Source: a virus
Strand: one strand, 5' to 3'
Virus record (IMG/VR): IMGVR_UViG_3300021138_000207
Coordinates: 1 to 20,765 of that record
DNA length: 20,765 nt
Below are positions 12,411 through 20,765 of this stretch, piece by piece. The notes under the pieces were generated by a model. That model did no database searches. It saw only the letters and a list, made by a program, of their open reading frames with translations, and was not told the DNA's origin. The translations under genes were made by a program, and so were the position numbers. The first letter of the stretch is position 1, and each line of letters begins with the position of its first letter.

Positions 12411-12437
12411 TAAAAAAACTGATATTTTAAGTCAGTT
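12411..12437 (-). terminator. Probable terminator after the 140-aa structural gene
   Basis: On the minus strand AACTGA-N9-TCAGTT (12437-12417) is followed by a T-run complementary to the A at 12412-12418. The stem is short and AT-rich, but the T-tract is strong. It overlaps the stop codon of the gene ending at 12436. Confidence 0.5.
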
Positions 12438-12858
12438 AAATTTGTGCGGTTGTAGCTGCACCTATCATGCCAGGCATTGCAACCCATTTCTTTGTCTTTT
12501 CATCCCAAGAATATGAGCCGCCATCAGTAGGCATAGGAGTGGGTGCTTGCCATTGCCAAGTTGGGCCTGCAATCGTCCAAGAAGGAAAAGGTTGGGGTGA
12601 ATAAAACACATCATTGGTAGGATCGTAGGTGTAGCCAATACCAGCATAGTTGCCGCGCAATGCCGAGCCGCCTGAAGTATGCACTCCACCAATGGTGTTA
12701 TAGCTAGTCTTTATCCATGTGCCACCCAAAAGGCGCTCACAAAATGCCACGCCGATAGATTCTTTTTCTACGCCATTGGCATCTGAAGAATCTTTAGTAT
12801 CAACAACAATAACTTGAATCACCTTGTTGTCAGAATCAATTTGTGCAAAATGTGCCAT
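12436..12858 (-). CDS. Conserved phage virion-associated protein, 140 aa
   Basis: The sequence starts MAHFAQIDSDNKVIQVIVVD and contains NGVEKESIGVAFCERLLGGT, RGNYAGIGYTYD and WQWQAPTPMPTDGGSYSWDE. I recognise this pattern from proteins shared by many cyanophage and marine phage tail regions, where it is annotated as hypothetical or structural. It has a mostly beta character with many Trp and Gly. Exact function is unknown. Its neighbour is the 2OG oxygenase, with which such genes are commonly found. AGGGGC lies upstream of the ATG, and a terminator-like hairpin overlaps its stop. Confidence 0.75.
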   Translation of the reverse strand: MAHFAQIDSDNKVIQVIVVDTKDSSDANGVEKESIGVAFCERLLGGTWIKTSYNTIGGVHTSGGSALRGNYAGIGYTYDPTNDVFYSPQPFPSWTIAGPTWQWQAPTPMPTDGGSYSWDEKTKKWVAMPGMIGAATTAQI

Positions 12859-12859
12859 C

Positions 12860-13465
12860 TTATGCCCCTAAATGTAAACCTGTTAAATCAAGATCGTTTC
12901 CAATATAACCTTTTAGAAACGTGTTAAAAGAAATGCTAATGCGTGTTTCATCTGTTTCCACCGTTTGAACCATGTGGGTTAAATGCGATGGAAACAATAC
13001 TAATTGTCCTGTTGTTGCTGGCAACCACCAAGAATCAGAATTGTACAAATTAAAGGTTTCAGCAGGTAACTTTATTTGGCTGTAGCCATCTTTGTAAAAA
13101 TAGATTTTATCTATATCTTTCTGCGCTTGAACATAAAACACCCCACTGATAAAACTATTAGGGTGCTGGTGCTTATGATGCCATTGACCTTTATCTGTGA
13201 AGTTTGCCCATGATTGCGTGATATAGGGCGCAACATCAAACTTTGGTGAATACACTTCTTTATAATATTCAGCCAATGATTCTTCACAAAACCGTGCAAT
13301 TTCTGCAAGTTCTGCGGTTTCAAACAAAGTGTTATTCACACTTGTTTTATTCCCATCATTGTTGCGCTGTTCTAAATTCTTTATAAAATTTAATTCAACT
13401 TCTGTTAAATCTGATCCAAATTCAAAATAGCTTACTGCGGTGGGAAAAAGGTTGTGGGTTATCAT
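12860..13465 (-). CDS. 2OG-Fe(II) oxygenase superfamily protein
   Basis: The 201-aa product matches the phage-type 2-oxoglutarate/iron dioxygenases (TIGR02466/2OG-FeII_Oxy_5-like), which hydroxylate an unknown substrate. The iron-binding region is QWHHKHQHPNSFISGVFYVQ (94-113), with His99 and His101 as candidate ligands, and FPSHLTHMV (158-166) with the distal His164. Arg175 in ETRISISFN (173-181) would bind the 2-oxoglutarate carboxylate. In phages these enzymes are common among tail and structural genes and may modify host or virion molecules, but no substrate is known. It overlaps the upstream 84-aa gene by four bases. Confidence 0.85.
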   Translation of the reverse strand: MITHNLFPTAVSYFEFGSDLTEVELNFIKNLEQRNNDGNKTSVNNTLFETAELAEIARFCEESLAEYYKEVYSPKFDVAPYITQSWANFTDKGQWHHKHQHPNSFISGVFYVQAQKDIDKIYFYKDGYSQIKLPAETFNLYNSDSWWLPATTGQLVLFPSHLTHMVQTVETDETRISISFNTFLKGYIGNDLDLTGLHLGA

Positions 13466-13716
13466 GCCACCGCCTTTTCAAAATCCTCTTCTTGCTGACG
13501 TAGTGCTTTTAACTGTTCTGCTGTCCATAATGTTGGGATTGAATCCTCAAACGCTTTGATCTTCTCCATCACGTCATTGACTTCTTCAACGCTAGGAACA
13601 GGGCGTTCATCATCCCATTTGGTAAATTGATGACCGTTATATTCCCATTTTGCGCCTGGGCGTAAAAGTTCAACTGCAACATTGATACCGTACAGTTTAT
13701 AAAGTTTGCTACTCAC
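13462..13716 (-). CDS. Conserved phage protein beside the oxygenase, GTG start, 84 aa
   Basis: The frame begins at GTG 13716, chosen because AAGGAG lies six bases upstream. The nearer ATG at 13720 is in a frame that stops after three codons. The product has LRPGAKWEYNGHQFTKWDDE (18-37), RPVPSVEEVNDVMEKIKAFE (38-57) and WTAEQLKALRQQEEDFEKAV. This set resembles a small protein of cyanophage-like tail clusters; function unknown. It is coupled to the oxygenase gene by a 4-base overlap. Secondary structure is a beta-hairpin followed by helices. Confidence 0.75.
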   Translation of the reverse strand: MSSKLYKLYGINVAVELLRPGAKWEYNGHQFTKWDDERPVPSVEEVNDVMEKIKAFEDSIPTLWTAEQLKALRQQEEDFEKAVA

Positions 13717-13726
13717 GCATTTCTCC

Positions 13727-16132
13727 TTAGTTATGGAATTTGAGAATTACTATACCACTACCACCAGATGCACCTGCTAGTCCACCTGCTGCATTCGTTC
13801 CTCCACCACCTCCACCACCAGTATTTGGACTGCCTGCAACGGCTGCTGATCCTAATCCTCCATTACCGCCTCCACCTGAGCCACCTGGTGCGGTTGATGG
13901 AGCGGATGAATTACCGCCTCCACCACCTCCCCCTGCGTATGGCGTGCTTACGCCGGATAATGATGAAGATGATCCGTTTCCACCGGAACCGCCGTTGCTA
14001 TTCGTTACAGCAGCACCTCCAACTACTGATGCACCTCCACCACCACCGCCAGCACCAGATGCTCCATTACCGCCATTGTTACCTTGTGATGGCGTTGTTG
14101 AAGGTGTGTTACCTGAACCACCAGAACCTGCCGCAGCATTGTAACCACTTCCTCCACCACCGGAACCGCCGTTTCCTCCAGATTGTCCTGATAGTGTTGC
14201 ACCTCCACCACCACCCGCTGCACTTATTGTGCTAAAACTTGATGCATTTCCTGCGCCACCTGTTGTACTTGCTGAACCGCCATTACCACCTGCGCCAACA
14301 ACAACAGTTAATGTGCCTCCACTTGATACAGGGAAATTGGTTCCAGCTAAAAATCCTCCTGCACCACCTCCACCACCATTACTTTGACCAGAAACACCAC
14401 CTGCACCACCTGCACCACCTGCAACTACTAGATAATCAACAAGTGTGAATCCTTGTGGAACGGTAACCATTGTTGTGCCGGTTGCTGTGATGATTTGTGT
14501 GGTGTTTAGCTGAATGATGACAATACCAGAGCCGCCTGCGCCGCCTTTGACCTCACTTGCTGATCCTCCACCGCCTCCACCGCCTCCAGTATTGACAGTT
14601 CCAGAACCCCCTGGGCTACCGCCGTTAGGTGAATTACAGCCATTTCCACCACCACCGCTGCCTCCTGTTCCACCAGTTCCGGTTCCAATATATGCACCAC
14701 CACCACCACCACCTGCATACGTTACAGATGAACCAGAAATTGTAGATGTTGAACCAGCACCACCATTTCCAGGTGTTGTGCTGTTTGGAGAATTAGAACC
14801 TACTGCGCTTGCTCCACCACCACCCCCGCTGGGATATGGTGATGAAGTAAAACCGCCATTTGTTCCCCCGTTATTGCCTTGTGAAGGCGTAGTTGACGGG
14901 GTGTTACCAGAACCTCCAGCAGAAGTTCCCCCTCCGTTTGCTGCTCCACCACCTCCAGAACCACCATTACCACCGATTTGGGTTCCACCGGCTTGACCTC
15001 CATTACCTCCACCTGCCGCTGTGATTGTACTGAAAGTTGAGCTACCACCTTGTGATGCACCTGTTCCACTGCCGAAATCACACCACCCTGCCGTACCACC
15101 CGCTCCTACGGTCACGGTATATGACGTTCCGGCAGTAACGGCTAAATTTGTGCCTGTTAAATATCCACCTGCTCCACCGCCACCGGATGCCGCACCGCCA
15201 CCGCCTCCAACTACTAAATAAGATGCAGATGAATAGCCAGTGGGCACGGTGAATGAGCCAGAGCCTGTGAAATTGTATGTGGGAGTTGTGCGAGTGTAGG
15301 AGAGGATGACAACACCGCTGCCGCCTGCACCGCCATTTCCTCCAGTACCTCCACCTCCACCACCTCCACCACCTGTATTTGTAGTTCCAGCAGTTCCTGT
15401 TTGACCTGGGTTATATCCACCGTTACCCCCAACACCTGAACCTCCTGGTGCTAAACCCCCTTGAGAACCACCACCACCACCACCACCAGAATAAAAAACA
15501 GTTGTACCTGATATTGTAGATGATAAACCTGTTCCACCTGCGCCACCTTGATTAGTAGGGCTACCAAATGGGTCTCCCGAACCGCCCGCAGAATAAGCCC
15601 CGCCACCGCCACCACCACCAACTTTTCCTATTCCTGTTCCTCCATTTGTTCCTTGAGCATTAGGGGTTGTGGCAGGAGTATTTCCTAAACCGTTAGCACT
15701 TGAACTTGCGCCTGAGCCACCACCACCACTTCCTCCGTTCTGTCCTGCTAAGGATGAATTTGTACCTCCACCTCCACCGCCTGTTGCCGTGACTGTACTA
15801 AATATTGAATTTCCACCGTTTCCACCTAATGCTGCGGGCGATGTAGTTCCAGCAATACCACCTGCTCCAACAGTTATGGTATAGGTTGTTCCTGCCGTAA
15901 CAGATAAAGAATTGCCTTGAAGAAAACCTCCTGCCCCGCCACCGCCACCATTTGAACTACCAGAAATTCCACCACCACCGCCACCACCACCAGCAACCAC
16001 TAAATAATTAACAGACGTAACACCGGTGGGTGCTGTCCAATTACTTGTGGCATTAAATGTTTCAATAATGGTAATGCCAGTTGAACCAGCAGCAACCAAT
16101 GAACCAAGAAGAATCTGTAAAATTCCACTCAT
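13727..16132 (-). CDS. Glycine-rich adhesin-like tail protein with three domain copies
   Basis: The 801-aa protein starts with a short hydrophobic segment (MSGILQILLGSLVAAGSTGI), which may be an attachment segment. Then come three homologous glycine-rich copies (about 22-278, 284-541, 546-800). Each opens with a beta-strand like APTGVTSVNYLVVAGGGGGG, has a conserved GGAGG(F/Y)L.G and an YT(I/V)TVGAGG or similar, long Gly tracts and a closing GGSG(I/V)VIL or similar. Such Gly-rich sheets resemble the polyglycine-II sandwiches of phage adhesins such as S16 gp38, so a distal host-receptor role is likely. The plus strand is full of Pro-rich reading frames that are merely antisense to GGN codons. 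The gene overlaps the upstream fibre gene by an ATGA junction. Confidence 0.8.
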   Translation of the reverse strand: MSGILQILLGSLVAAGSTGITIIETFNATSNWTAPTGVTSVNYLVVAGGGGGGGGISGSSNGGGGGAGGFLQGNSLSVTAGTTYTITVGAGGIAGTTSPAALGGNGGNSIFSTVTATGGGGGGTNSSLAGQNGGSGGGGSGASSSANGLGNTPATTPNAQGTNGGTGIGKVGGGGGGGAYSAGGSGDPFGSPTNQGGAGGTGLSSTISGTTVFYSGGGGGGGSQGGLAPGGSGVGGNGGYNPGQTGTAGTTNTGGGGGGGGGTGGNGGAGGSGVVILSYTRTTPTYNFTGSGSFTVPTGYSSASYLVVGGGGGAASGGGGAGGYLTGTNLAVTAGTSYTVTVGAGGTAGWCDFGSGTGASQGGSSTFSTITAAGGGNGGQAGGTQIGGNGGSGGGGAANGGGTSAGGSGNTPSTTPSQGNNGGTNGGFTSSPYPSGGGGGASAVGSNSPNSTTPGNGGAGSTSTISGSSVTYAGGGGGGAYIGTGTGGTGGSGGGGNGCNSPNGGSPGGSGTVNTGGGGGGGGSASEVKGGAGGSGIVIIQLNTTQIITATGTTMVTVPQGFTLVDYLVVAGGAGGAGGVSGQSNGGGGGAGGFLAGTNFPVSSGGTLTVVVGAGGNGGSASTTGGAGNASSFSTISAAGGGGGATLSGQSGGNGGSGGGGSGYNAAAGSGGSGNTPSTTPSQGNNGGNGASGAGGGGGGASVVGGAAVTNSNGGSGGNGSSSSLSGVSTPYAGGGGGGGNSSAPSTAPGGSGGGGNGGLGSAAVAGSPNTGGGGGGGTNAAGGLAGASGGSGIVILKFHN
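13733..16069. repeat. Three ~770-bp repeats within the Gly-rich adhesin gene
   Basis: Copy 1 spans about 15299-16069, copy 2 about 14510-15283 and copy 3 about 13733-14497, defined by the shared start (VPTG/APTG...YLVV.GG) and end (GGSG.VIL). Copies are related at protein level but clearly diverged, particularly in the inserts between Gly tracts. Confidence 0.75.
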
Positions 16133-16980
16133 GTTAAGGCAACTCCACTAATGATCCAGGTGGTGCTTAAAATTTTGGTTGCAGTTGCAACGCCATATTG
16201 TGCCAAAGTGCGGCTACCAGTCGAACCGGTTGAAGCCAAATAAAGCGTGTCTGAAGTAATCGCGATGGTCACCGAAGCGGTTGCCATATTAATAAAGGTA
16301 ATTGCGGTTCCAATTGGATAAGCCACACTTGCATTTGCAGGAATGGTATAGGTTGCAGCCGATGCACCAGATGCGTGATAAATCTGTTTACCAGAATCAG
16401 ATAGCACCAACGTGTATGAACCGGTTTGTGCATTCTGCGGAATGTTTAGGAAACCAACAGAGTTAGTTCCATCAGCGGTACAGTTTGTTAAGTTACCGCT
16501 TGCAGGGGTTCCCAATACAGGAGTAGTCAACGATGGGCTGGTTGCCAATACCACTGATCCACTACCTGTGGATGAAGTCAGCGAAGGTGCTTGAGCCGCT
16601 GATCCAGTACCTGTTGAGGTATAAAAATTAGGTGTGGTTGCTGTGTTGCCAGCTAGAAATACGGTAGTTGATGCTCCTGATTGGTAAGGAACCGATCCAG
16701 TTGCGCCACCAGAAATATTGGTTGCGTTGGTAGCGGAAACGGCTGCCCACGAAGCCGTTGTGCCGTTACTCGTCAACACATAACCCGATGTGCCAATACC
16801 TAATCGAGTAGAACTATTCGTTCCATTACCGATAATTAAATCACCAGTAGAAGTAACAGGCGATAAGGCATTAAACGCTGCGGTTGCAGTGATCGCACCT
16901 GTTCCACCATTGGTTAAGGCTAATACGCCCGATGTACTTGCACCTTCAGCTAAAATAGATAGATTACGTGGGATAGTCAT
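16129..16980 (-). CDS. Tail fibre protein with one NGGTG module and a conserved tip
   Basis: The 283-aa product starts MTIPRNLSILAEGASTSG and carries one copy of the module ALTNGGTGAITATAAFNALS-P...GYVLTSNGTTASW (21-79), which is repeated many times in the larger fibre upstream. The C-terminal half (YTLVLSDSGKQIYH, YTIPANASVAYPIGTAITFI, TLYLASTGSTGSRTLAQYGV, TTWIISGVALT) is a well-known tail-fibre tip module. It is probably a fibre that forms a trimer and presents the tip to the host. An upstream GGAG at about eight bases from ATG supports the start. It is separated by 56 bases from the fibre upstream and overlaps the adhesin gene. Confidence 0.85.
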   Translation of the reverse strand: MTIPRNLSILAEGASTSGVLALTNGGTGAITATAAFNALSPVTSTGDLIIGNGTNSSTRLGIGTSGYVLTSNGTTASWAAVSATNATNISGGATGSVPYQSGASTTVFLAGNTATTPNFYTSTGTGSAAQAPSLTSSTGSGSVVLATSPSLTTPVLGTPASGNLTNCTADGTNSVGFLNIPQNAQTGSYTLVLSDSGKQIYHASGASAATYTIPANASVAYPIGTAITFINMATASVTIAITSDTLYLASTGSTGSRTLAQYGVATATKILSTTWIISGVALT

Positions 16981-17036
16981 TTACATGCTCCATTTGGCTA
17001 AAAGTGCCGTTAAGAAATTCTACCATTATTCATTCA

Positions 17037-20000
17037 TTAAAATTGAATCTGCGAAGCCAATACGGTATAGGTTGCATTGGCGGTTTTTGTTACCACATAC
17101 GTGTACTGATCAATCTGATTTGCGTGACCGGTTGATGGTGCAGAACCACCTTGCCAATAGGTTGTCACACCCGTTGACGTTCCATCAATCGTCAATGTTC
17201 CATTCATATAGTAAGGCGTTGATCCCATCGTAGCCCAAACCGTCATGGTGATGGTTTGACCTGCGGATAAGAAACTGTTTAATGTGGTTGTACTGTTAAA
17301 CGCAATGTTTTGCGTCCAGTTAGCCGTTGCATTTCCAGTAAACAATTGTGAAACGCCATTTGCTAAATAAATCGTTGCATTACCGTTTGCCGTTCCACTT
17401 GCAGGTACATACGTGGTTTGCACGTTTGTTGCCACGTTAATGACGTTAAATGCAACCACTTCAACAATATCACCCGTTGCCGCACCCACTGCCAATACAA
17501 CAGTTGTACCTGTTGTTGCAGTGTAATCCGAGCCATTCAAGAACACACCATTCAAGAAAACTTGAATATAACCAACGGTGTAACTTACAGTGAATGACGT
17601 TTGACCTGATGTTGCGGTAAAACTGGTACGGGTATAAGCCGTTGGAGTGCTGGTTGCATTAATGGTGACTGCACCCGTTCCACCCGCAGGTGAAATGGTG
17701 ATGTTGGTTCCAGCCACAATTTGCGTGACAGTGCTTGACCATGCCGGTACACCCGATACGACACTAAGAACTTGACCAGTAGAACCAATGCCTAAACGTG
17801 CAGCAGTGTTTGTGCCGGATTCATAAATAATGTCACCGGTGGTTGTCATAGGATTAAGCGCATTAAATGCCGCTGCTGCCGTTGTCTGACCTGTACCACC
17901 ATAACTAATACCAAGCGTGCCATAAGCAGGTGCCGCACCTGATCCACCAGACAATAAAGGCTGACCAGATGTGCCCGATGCCGTTGCTGCGGGTGCAGCA
18001 CCCGCTCCACCACCATACACCACGCCATATTGAGTAAGTGCAGCCGATGATGCCCAAGCGCTTGATGAACTAAAATAAACAATACCGCCTGATGTGCCCG
18101 CAACGGTCAATGCTGGTGTGGTTGATGCCGTTGCTACACTAATTAAGCCACCAGTAAATGATACTGATGTAACGGTTCCCGCATTATTTGCTGCCCAAGA
18201 TGCTGTGGTTCCATTGGATGTAAGAACATATCCATTAGTACCAATAGCCAATCTTGAAGCGGTGTTAACACCTGTACCTATGATTAAATCACCGGTTGAT
18301 GTGATTGGGCTTAATGCATTAAATCCTGCACTTGCTGTTGTAGCACCAGTTCCACCATTTGCAATCGCAAGCGTTCCACCTAGTACAACCGCGCCGGTTG
18401 TAGCCGAATTGGGTGTTAAACCTGTAGTCCCCGCACTAAACGATGACACACCACTGGATGTTGCTGCTTGCCACGATGCAGTGGTTCCATTAGAAGTCAG
18501 CACATAACCTGTTGTGCCAATACCCAAGCGTGTAGCGGAATTGCTGCCATTACCGATAATTAGGTCACCGGTATTTGCGATGGGAGATAAAGCATTAAAT
18601 GCGGCTGTTGATGTTGTTGCACCCGTGCCGCCATAGCTGATACCTAATGTGCCAAAGGCCGGTGAACTTGTACCGCCAGACAATAAAGGCTGACCGGTTG
18701 TGCCTGGGCTTGTGAATCCTGTAGCTCCTGATGCAGATTGATATACAACTGCACCGGCAGTTCCACCCACTAAATTATTGGCACTGGTGCTGCTAATCGT
18801 GATTGCGCTATAAGCAATTGTTTCAACAATGTCACCCGTTGAGGCGCCTACCGCCAATACGACCGAAGTACCATTGGTTGCTGTGTAATCAGAACCGTTA
18901 AGAAATACACCGTTTAAGAATACTTCAACATATCCAACAGTATAAGAAACCGTGAAAGTGGTTTGACCTGAAGTTGCCGTAAAGCTCGTTCGTGTATACG
19001 TTGCGGTAGGTACTGTGGCATTGATCGTGACTGCACCCGTACCACCTGACGGCGAAACGGTAATGTTAGTACCCGCTATGATCTGAGTAACTGCACCTGT
19101 TGGATTTGCCCATGCAGGCACGCCAGATACAACTGTTAATACTTGCCCTGTGGTTCCAACAGGTAAACGTGAAGCAGTATTGGTGGCTGATTCGTAAATC
19201 AAATCACCAGTAGTGGTCATGGGATTTAAAGCGTTAAATGCTGCCGCTGCCGTTGTAGTACCCGTTCCACCCGCTGCAATTCCAAGCGTTCCATAGAGGG
19301 GCGAAGAACTAGCACCACCAGATAGCAATGCTTGTCCTGCGGTTCCTGTGGTTGTAGCCTGGGGTGCTGATCCTGCACCACCGCCATACATCACACCATA
19401 CTGCGTTAGAACACCAGATGATGCCCATGCATTTGATGATGAAAAGAACACCACGCCACCAGAGGTTCCAGCAACAGTTAATGCAGGTGTTGTGGTTGGT
19501 GTTGCTACAGAAATTAAACCACCTGAAAATGAAACTGAGGTTACCGTTCCTTGAACTGCATCAGCCCACGAAGGAATGCTGCCCACAACCGTTAGAACTT
19601 GGCCTGCGGTTCCTAATGCTAAACGCGCAGCAACCCCTGCGGAAGATTCATAAATAATGTCTCCCGCTGTAGTCATTGGGTTTAGTGCATTAAATGCGGC
19701 TGCTGCGGTAGTGGCTCCTGTACCGCCATTCGCAATATTTAATGTACCACTTAAGGTAATACTGCCGGTAGAACCCGTTGATGGGCTAAATCCGGTGGTT
19801 CCTGCGCTAAATGACGTTACACCACCAGATGCAGCAGCCTGCCAAGAAGCTGTCGTGCCATCAGAGGTCAAAACGTAACCGCTTGAACCAATACCTAATC
19901 GTGTTGCACTGTTAGTGCCATTACCAAGAATCAAGTCACCGGTTGAAGTGATCGGTGATAAAGCGTTAAAGCCCGCACTTTTACTGGTAGCACCTGTACC

Positions 20001-20765
20001 GCCTGCTGTAATCGCAAGCGTGCCCCAGGTTGGGCTACCAGTTCCACCAGATAACAATGCTTGTCCTGATGTACCCACACCTGTAAAGCCAGTTGAATTG
20101 GCTCCTGTTTGGTATAAAAGCTCACCAGAAGCACCACCAACAATATTATCGGCATTTGTATTTACAACTGTTTGCGTATTGTACGCAACGGTTTCAACTA
20201 TATCGCCCGCAGTACAACCCACTGCCAATTGCATGGATGTGCCATTGGTTGCGGTGTAATCGCTGCCATTTAAGAACACACCGTTTAAGAATACTTCCAA
20301 ATATCCAACGGTATATACCACTGAGAATGTGGTTTGCCCTGCTGAAGCGGTGAAACTTGTGCGCGTGTATGCTGCATTCAATCCAGCAGCATTAATGGTC
20401 ACAACACCTGTGCCGCCTGAGGGCGAGATGGTGACGTTTGTGCCCGCAACAATTTGCGTAACACCACCCGTTGATGCTTGCCAGGATGCGGTTGTGCCAT
20501 TTGAGGTTAATACATAACCATTTGAACCAATTGCTAAACGCCCAGCAGTATTGGTTCCAGTACCTAAAATTAAATCGCCCGCAGTAGTGATGGGTGACAA
20601 AGCATTAAATGCAGCCGATGCAGTTGATGCTCCAGTACCTCCATTTGCAATTCCAACACTGCCCCATGATGGCGCACTGCCACCATTAGAAACTAATACT
20701 TGGCCTGTTGTTCCTGCTGCGGTCACCGCAATTGCTGATCCAGTGCCATAAGCCACACCGCCCAA
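17037..20765 (-). CDS. Large repetitive tail fibre protein, 5' end outside the window
   Basis: The frame is open to the right window edge (1242 residues visible), so the N-terminus is missing. The visible part is a chain of ~58-residue modules of the form (I/L)xxGGTGxTTAxAAFNALxP(I/M)T..GD(L/I)I...(Y/Q)VLT, with GGTG at residues 42, 255, 347, 499, 712, 803 and 957. A second module, YTRTSFTA..GQT.F.V.YTV, then EVFLNGVFLNGSDYTAT, appears at 133, 590 and 1044. The order of modules repeats every ~455 residues. The last ~125 residues (1118-1242) form a different, non-repeated tip with WTQNIAF and TMTVWATMGSTPYYMNGT. It is a probable trimeric long fibre or spike shaft. A frameshift is not seen. Confidence 0.88.
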   Translation of the reverse strand: MGGVAYGTGSAIAVTAAGTTGQVLVSNGGSAPSWGSVGIANGGTGASTASAAFNALSPITTAGDLILGTGTNTAGRLAIGSNGYVLTSNGTTASWQASTGGVTQIVAGTNVTISPSGGTGVVTINAAGLNAAYTRTSFTASAGQTTFSVVYTVGYLEVFLNGVFLNGSDYTATNGTSMQLAVGCTAGDIVETVAYNTQTVVNTNADNIVGGASGELLYQTGANSTGFTGVGTSGQALLSGGTGSPTWGTLAITAGGTGATSKSAGFNALSPITSTGDLILGNGTNSATRLGIGSSGYVLTSDGTTASWQAAASGGVTSFSAGTTGFSPSTGSTGSITLSGTLNIANGGTGATTAAAAFNALNPMTTAGDIIYESSAGVAARLALGTAGQVLTVVGSIPSWADAVQGTVTSVSFSGGLISVATPTTTPALTVAGTSGGVVFFSSSNAWASSGVLTQYGVMYGGGAGSAPQATTTGTAGQALLSGGASSSPLYGTLGIAAGGTGTTTAAAAFNALNPMTTTGDLIYESATNTASRLPVGTTGQVLTVVSGVPAWANPTGAVTQIIAGTNITVSPSGGTGAVTINATVPTATYTRTSFTATSGQTTFTVSYTVGYVEVFLNGVFLNGSDYTATNGTSVVLAVGASTGDIVETIAYSAITISSTSANNLVGGTAGAVVYQSASGATGFTSPGTTGQPLLSGGTSSPAFGTLGISYGGTGATTSTAAFNALSPIANTGDLIIGNGSNSATRLGIGTTGYVLTSNGTTASWQAATSSGVSSFSAGTTGLTPNSATTGAVVLGGTLAIANGGTGATTASAGFNALSPITSTGDLIIGTGVNTASRLAIGTNGYVLTSNGTTASWAANNAGTVTSVSFTGGLISVATASTTPALTVAGTSGGIVYFSSSSAWASSAALTQYGVVYGGGAGAAPAATASGTSGQPLLSGGSGAAPAYGTLGISYGGTGQTTAAAAFNALNPMTTTGDIIYESGTNTAARLGIGSTGQVLSVVSGVPAWSSTVTQIVAGTNITISPAGGTGAVTINATSTPTAYTRTSFTATSGQTSFTVSYTVGYIQVFLNGVFLNGSDYTATTGTTVVLAVGAATGDIVEVVAFNVINVATNVQTTYVPASGTANGNATIYLANGVSQLFTGNATANWTQNIAFNSTTTLNSFLSAGQTITMTVWATMGSTPYYMNGTLTIDGTSTGVTTYWQGGSAPSTGHANQIDQYTYVVTKTANATYTVLASQIQF
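17421..20648. repeat. ~1.37-kb super-repeat in the long fibre gene
   Basis: Equivalent residues recur at 457- and 454-residue spacing: GGTG 42/499/957, 255/712 and 347/803, YTRTSF 133/590/1044. In DNA one matching site lies at 20286, 18915 and 17553, spaced 1371 and 1362 bp. Two full copies (about 20648-19278, 19277-17904) and a partial third (17903-17421) are visible. Confidence 0.85.

Noticed and set aside
13740-15884. Several long Pro-rich plus-strand ORFs
   Set aside because: They are the antisense of Gly codons in the glycine-rich adhesin gene; long open antisense frames are expected from GGN-rich sequence.
18094-18507. Plus-strand Val/Pro-rich ORF inside the fibre region
   Set aside because: It recurs at each repeat copy as an antisense shadow and has no initiation signal.
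17421-20648. Repeats considered as CRISPR or non-coding satellite
   Set aside because: The units are in-frame coding modules with conserved peptides and no unique short spacers of constant length.

Overview
The window is a stretch of a tailed bacteriophage (or prophage) genome. It most likely comes from a metagenome or draft assembly, because the left end is a run of 15 G that cuts a gene. The genes are densely packed, mostly joined by ATGA-type overlaps and preceded by Shine-Dalgarno sequences. The phage genes are recognisable: ERF annealing protein, YqaJ-type exonuclease, SSB, holin, GH24 endolysin, baseplate J, tail collar and tail fibres. The baseplate J-like protein suggests a contractile (myovirus-like) tail. 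A 2OG-Fe(II) oxygenase and two small companions resemble proteins of aquatic and cyanophage-type phages, but the host cannot be named from this sequence. No head, terminase, integrase, tRNA or CRISPR feature is seen.

Layout. (1) 1-516, minus strand: the N-terminal 172 codons of a DNA cytosine-5 methyltransferase cut by the contig end. It diverges across a 138-bp intergenic region from the early genes. (2) 655-5205, plus strand: an early cluster starting with a recombination module (ERF protein, a small unknown, two tiny ORFs, YqaJ/lambda-Exo-like nuclease, SSB). A ribbon-helix-helix protein with its own strong promoter follows, then a string of small unknown proteins including a lipoprotein, single-span membrane proteins and a zinc-ribbon-like protein. 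(3) 5131-5208: a tail-to-tail junction. The terminator for the minus-strand operon lies inside the last plus-strand ORF. (4) 5208-7399, minus strand: the lysis cassette, with a 3TM-type holin, three small membrane proteins, a GH24 lysozyme and a degenerate lysozyme paralogue next to it. (5) 7402-20765, minus strand: tail-end genes. In transcription order these are a very large repetitive fibre (5' end outside the window), a second fibre sharing its module, a glycine-rich adhesin-like protein with three domain copies, an unknown, a 2OG oxygenase, a conserved virion-associated protein, an octapeptide-repeat protein, baseplate J, a tail protein and two paralogous tail proteins, one carrying a collar domain.

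Together the minus-strand genes build the baseplate and the host-recognition apparatus and then lyse the cell. The plus-strand genes provide recombination functions. The most unusual points are the tandem lysozyme pair in which one copy has lost catalytic residues, the three-level repeat architecture of the fibres (58-aa modules inside a roughly 455-aa super-repeat), the triplicated glycine-rich adhesin domain, the octapeptide-repeat protein, and an FCCH-like module inserted into baseplate J. No stretch above 300 bases is without a gene.
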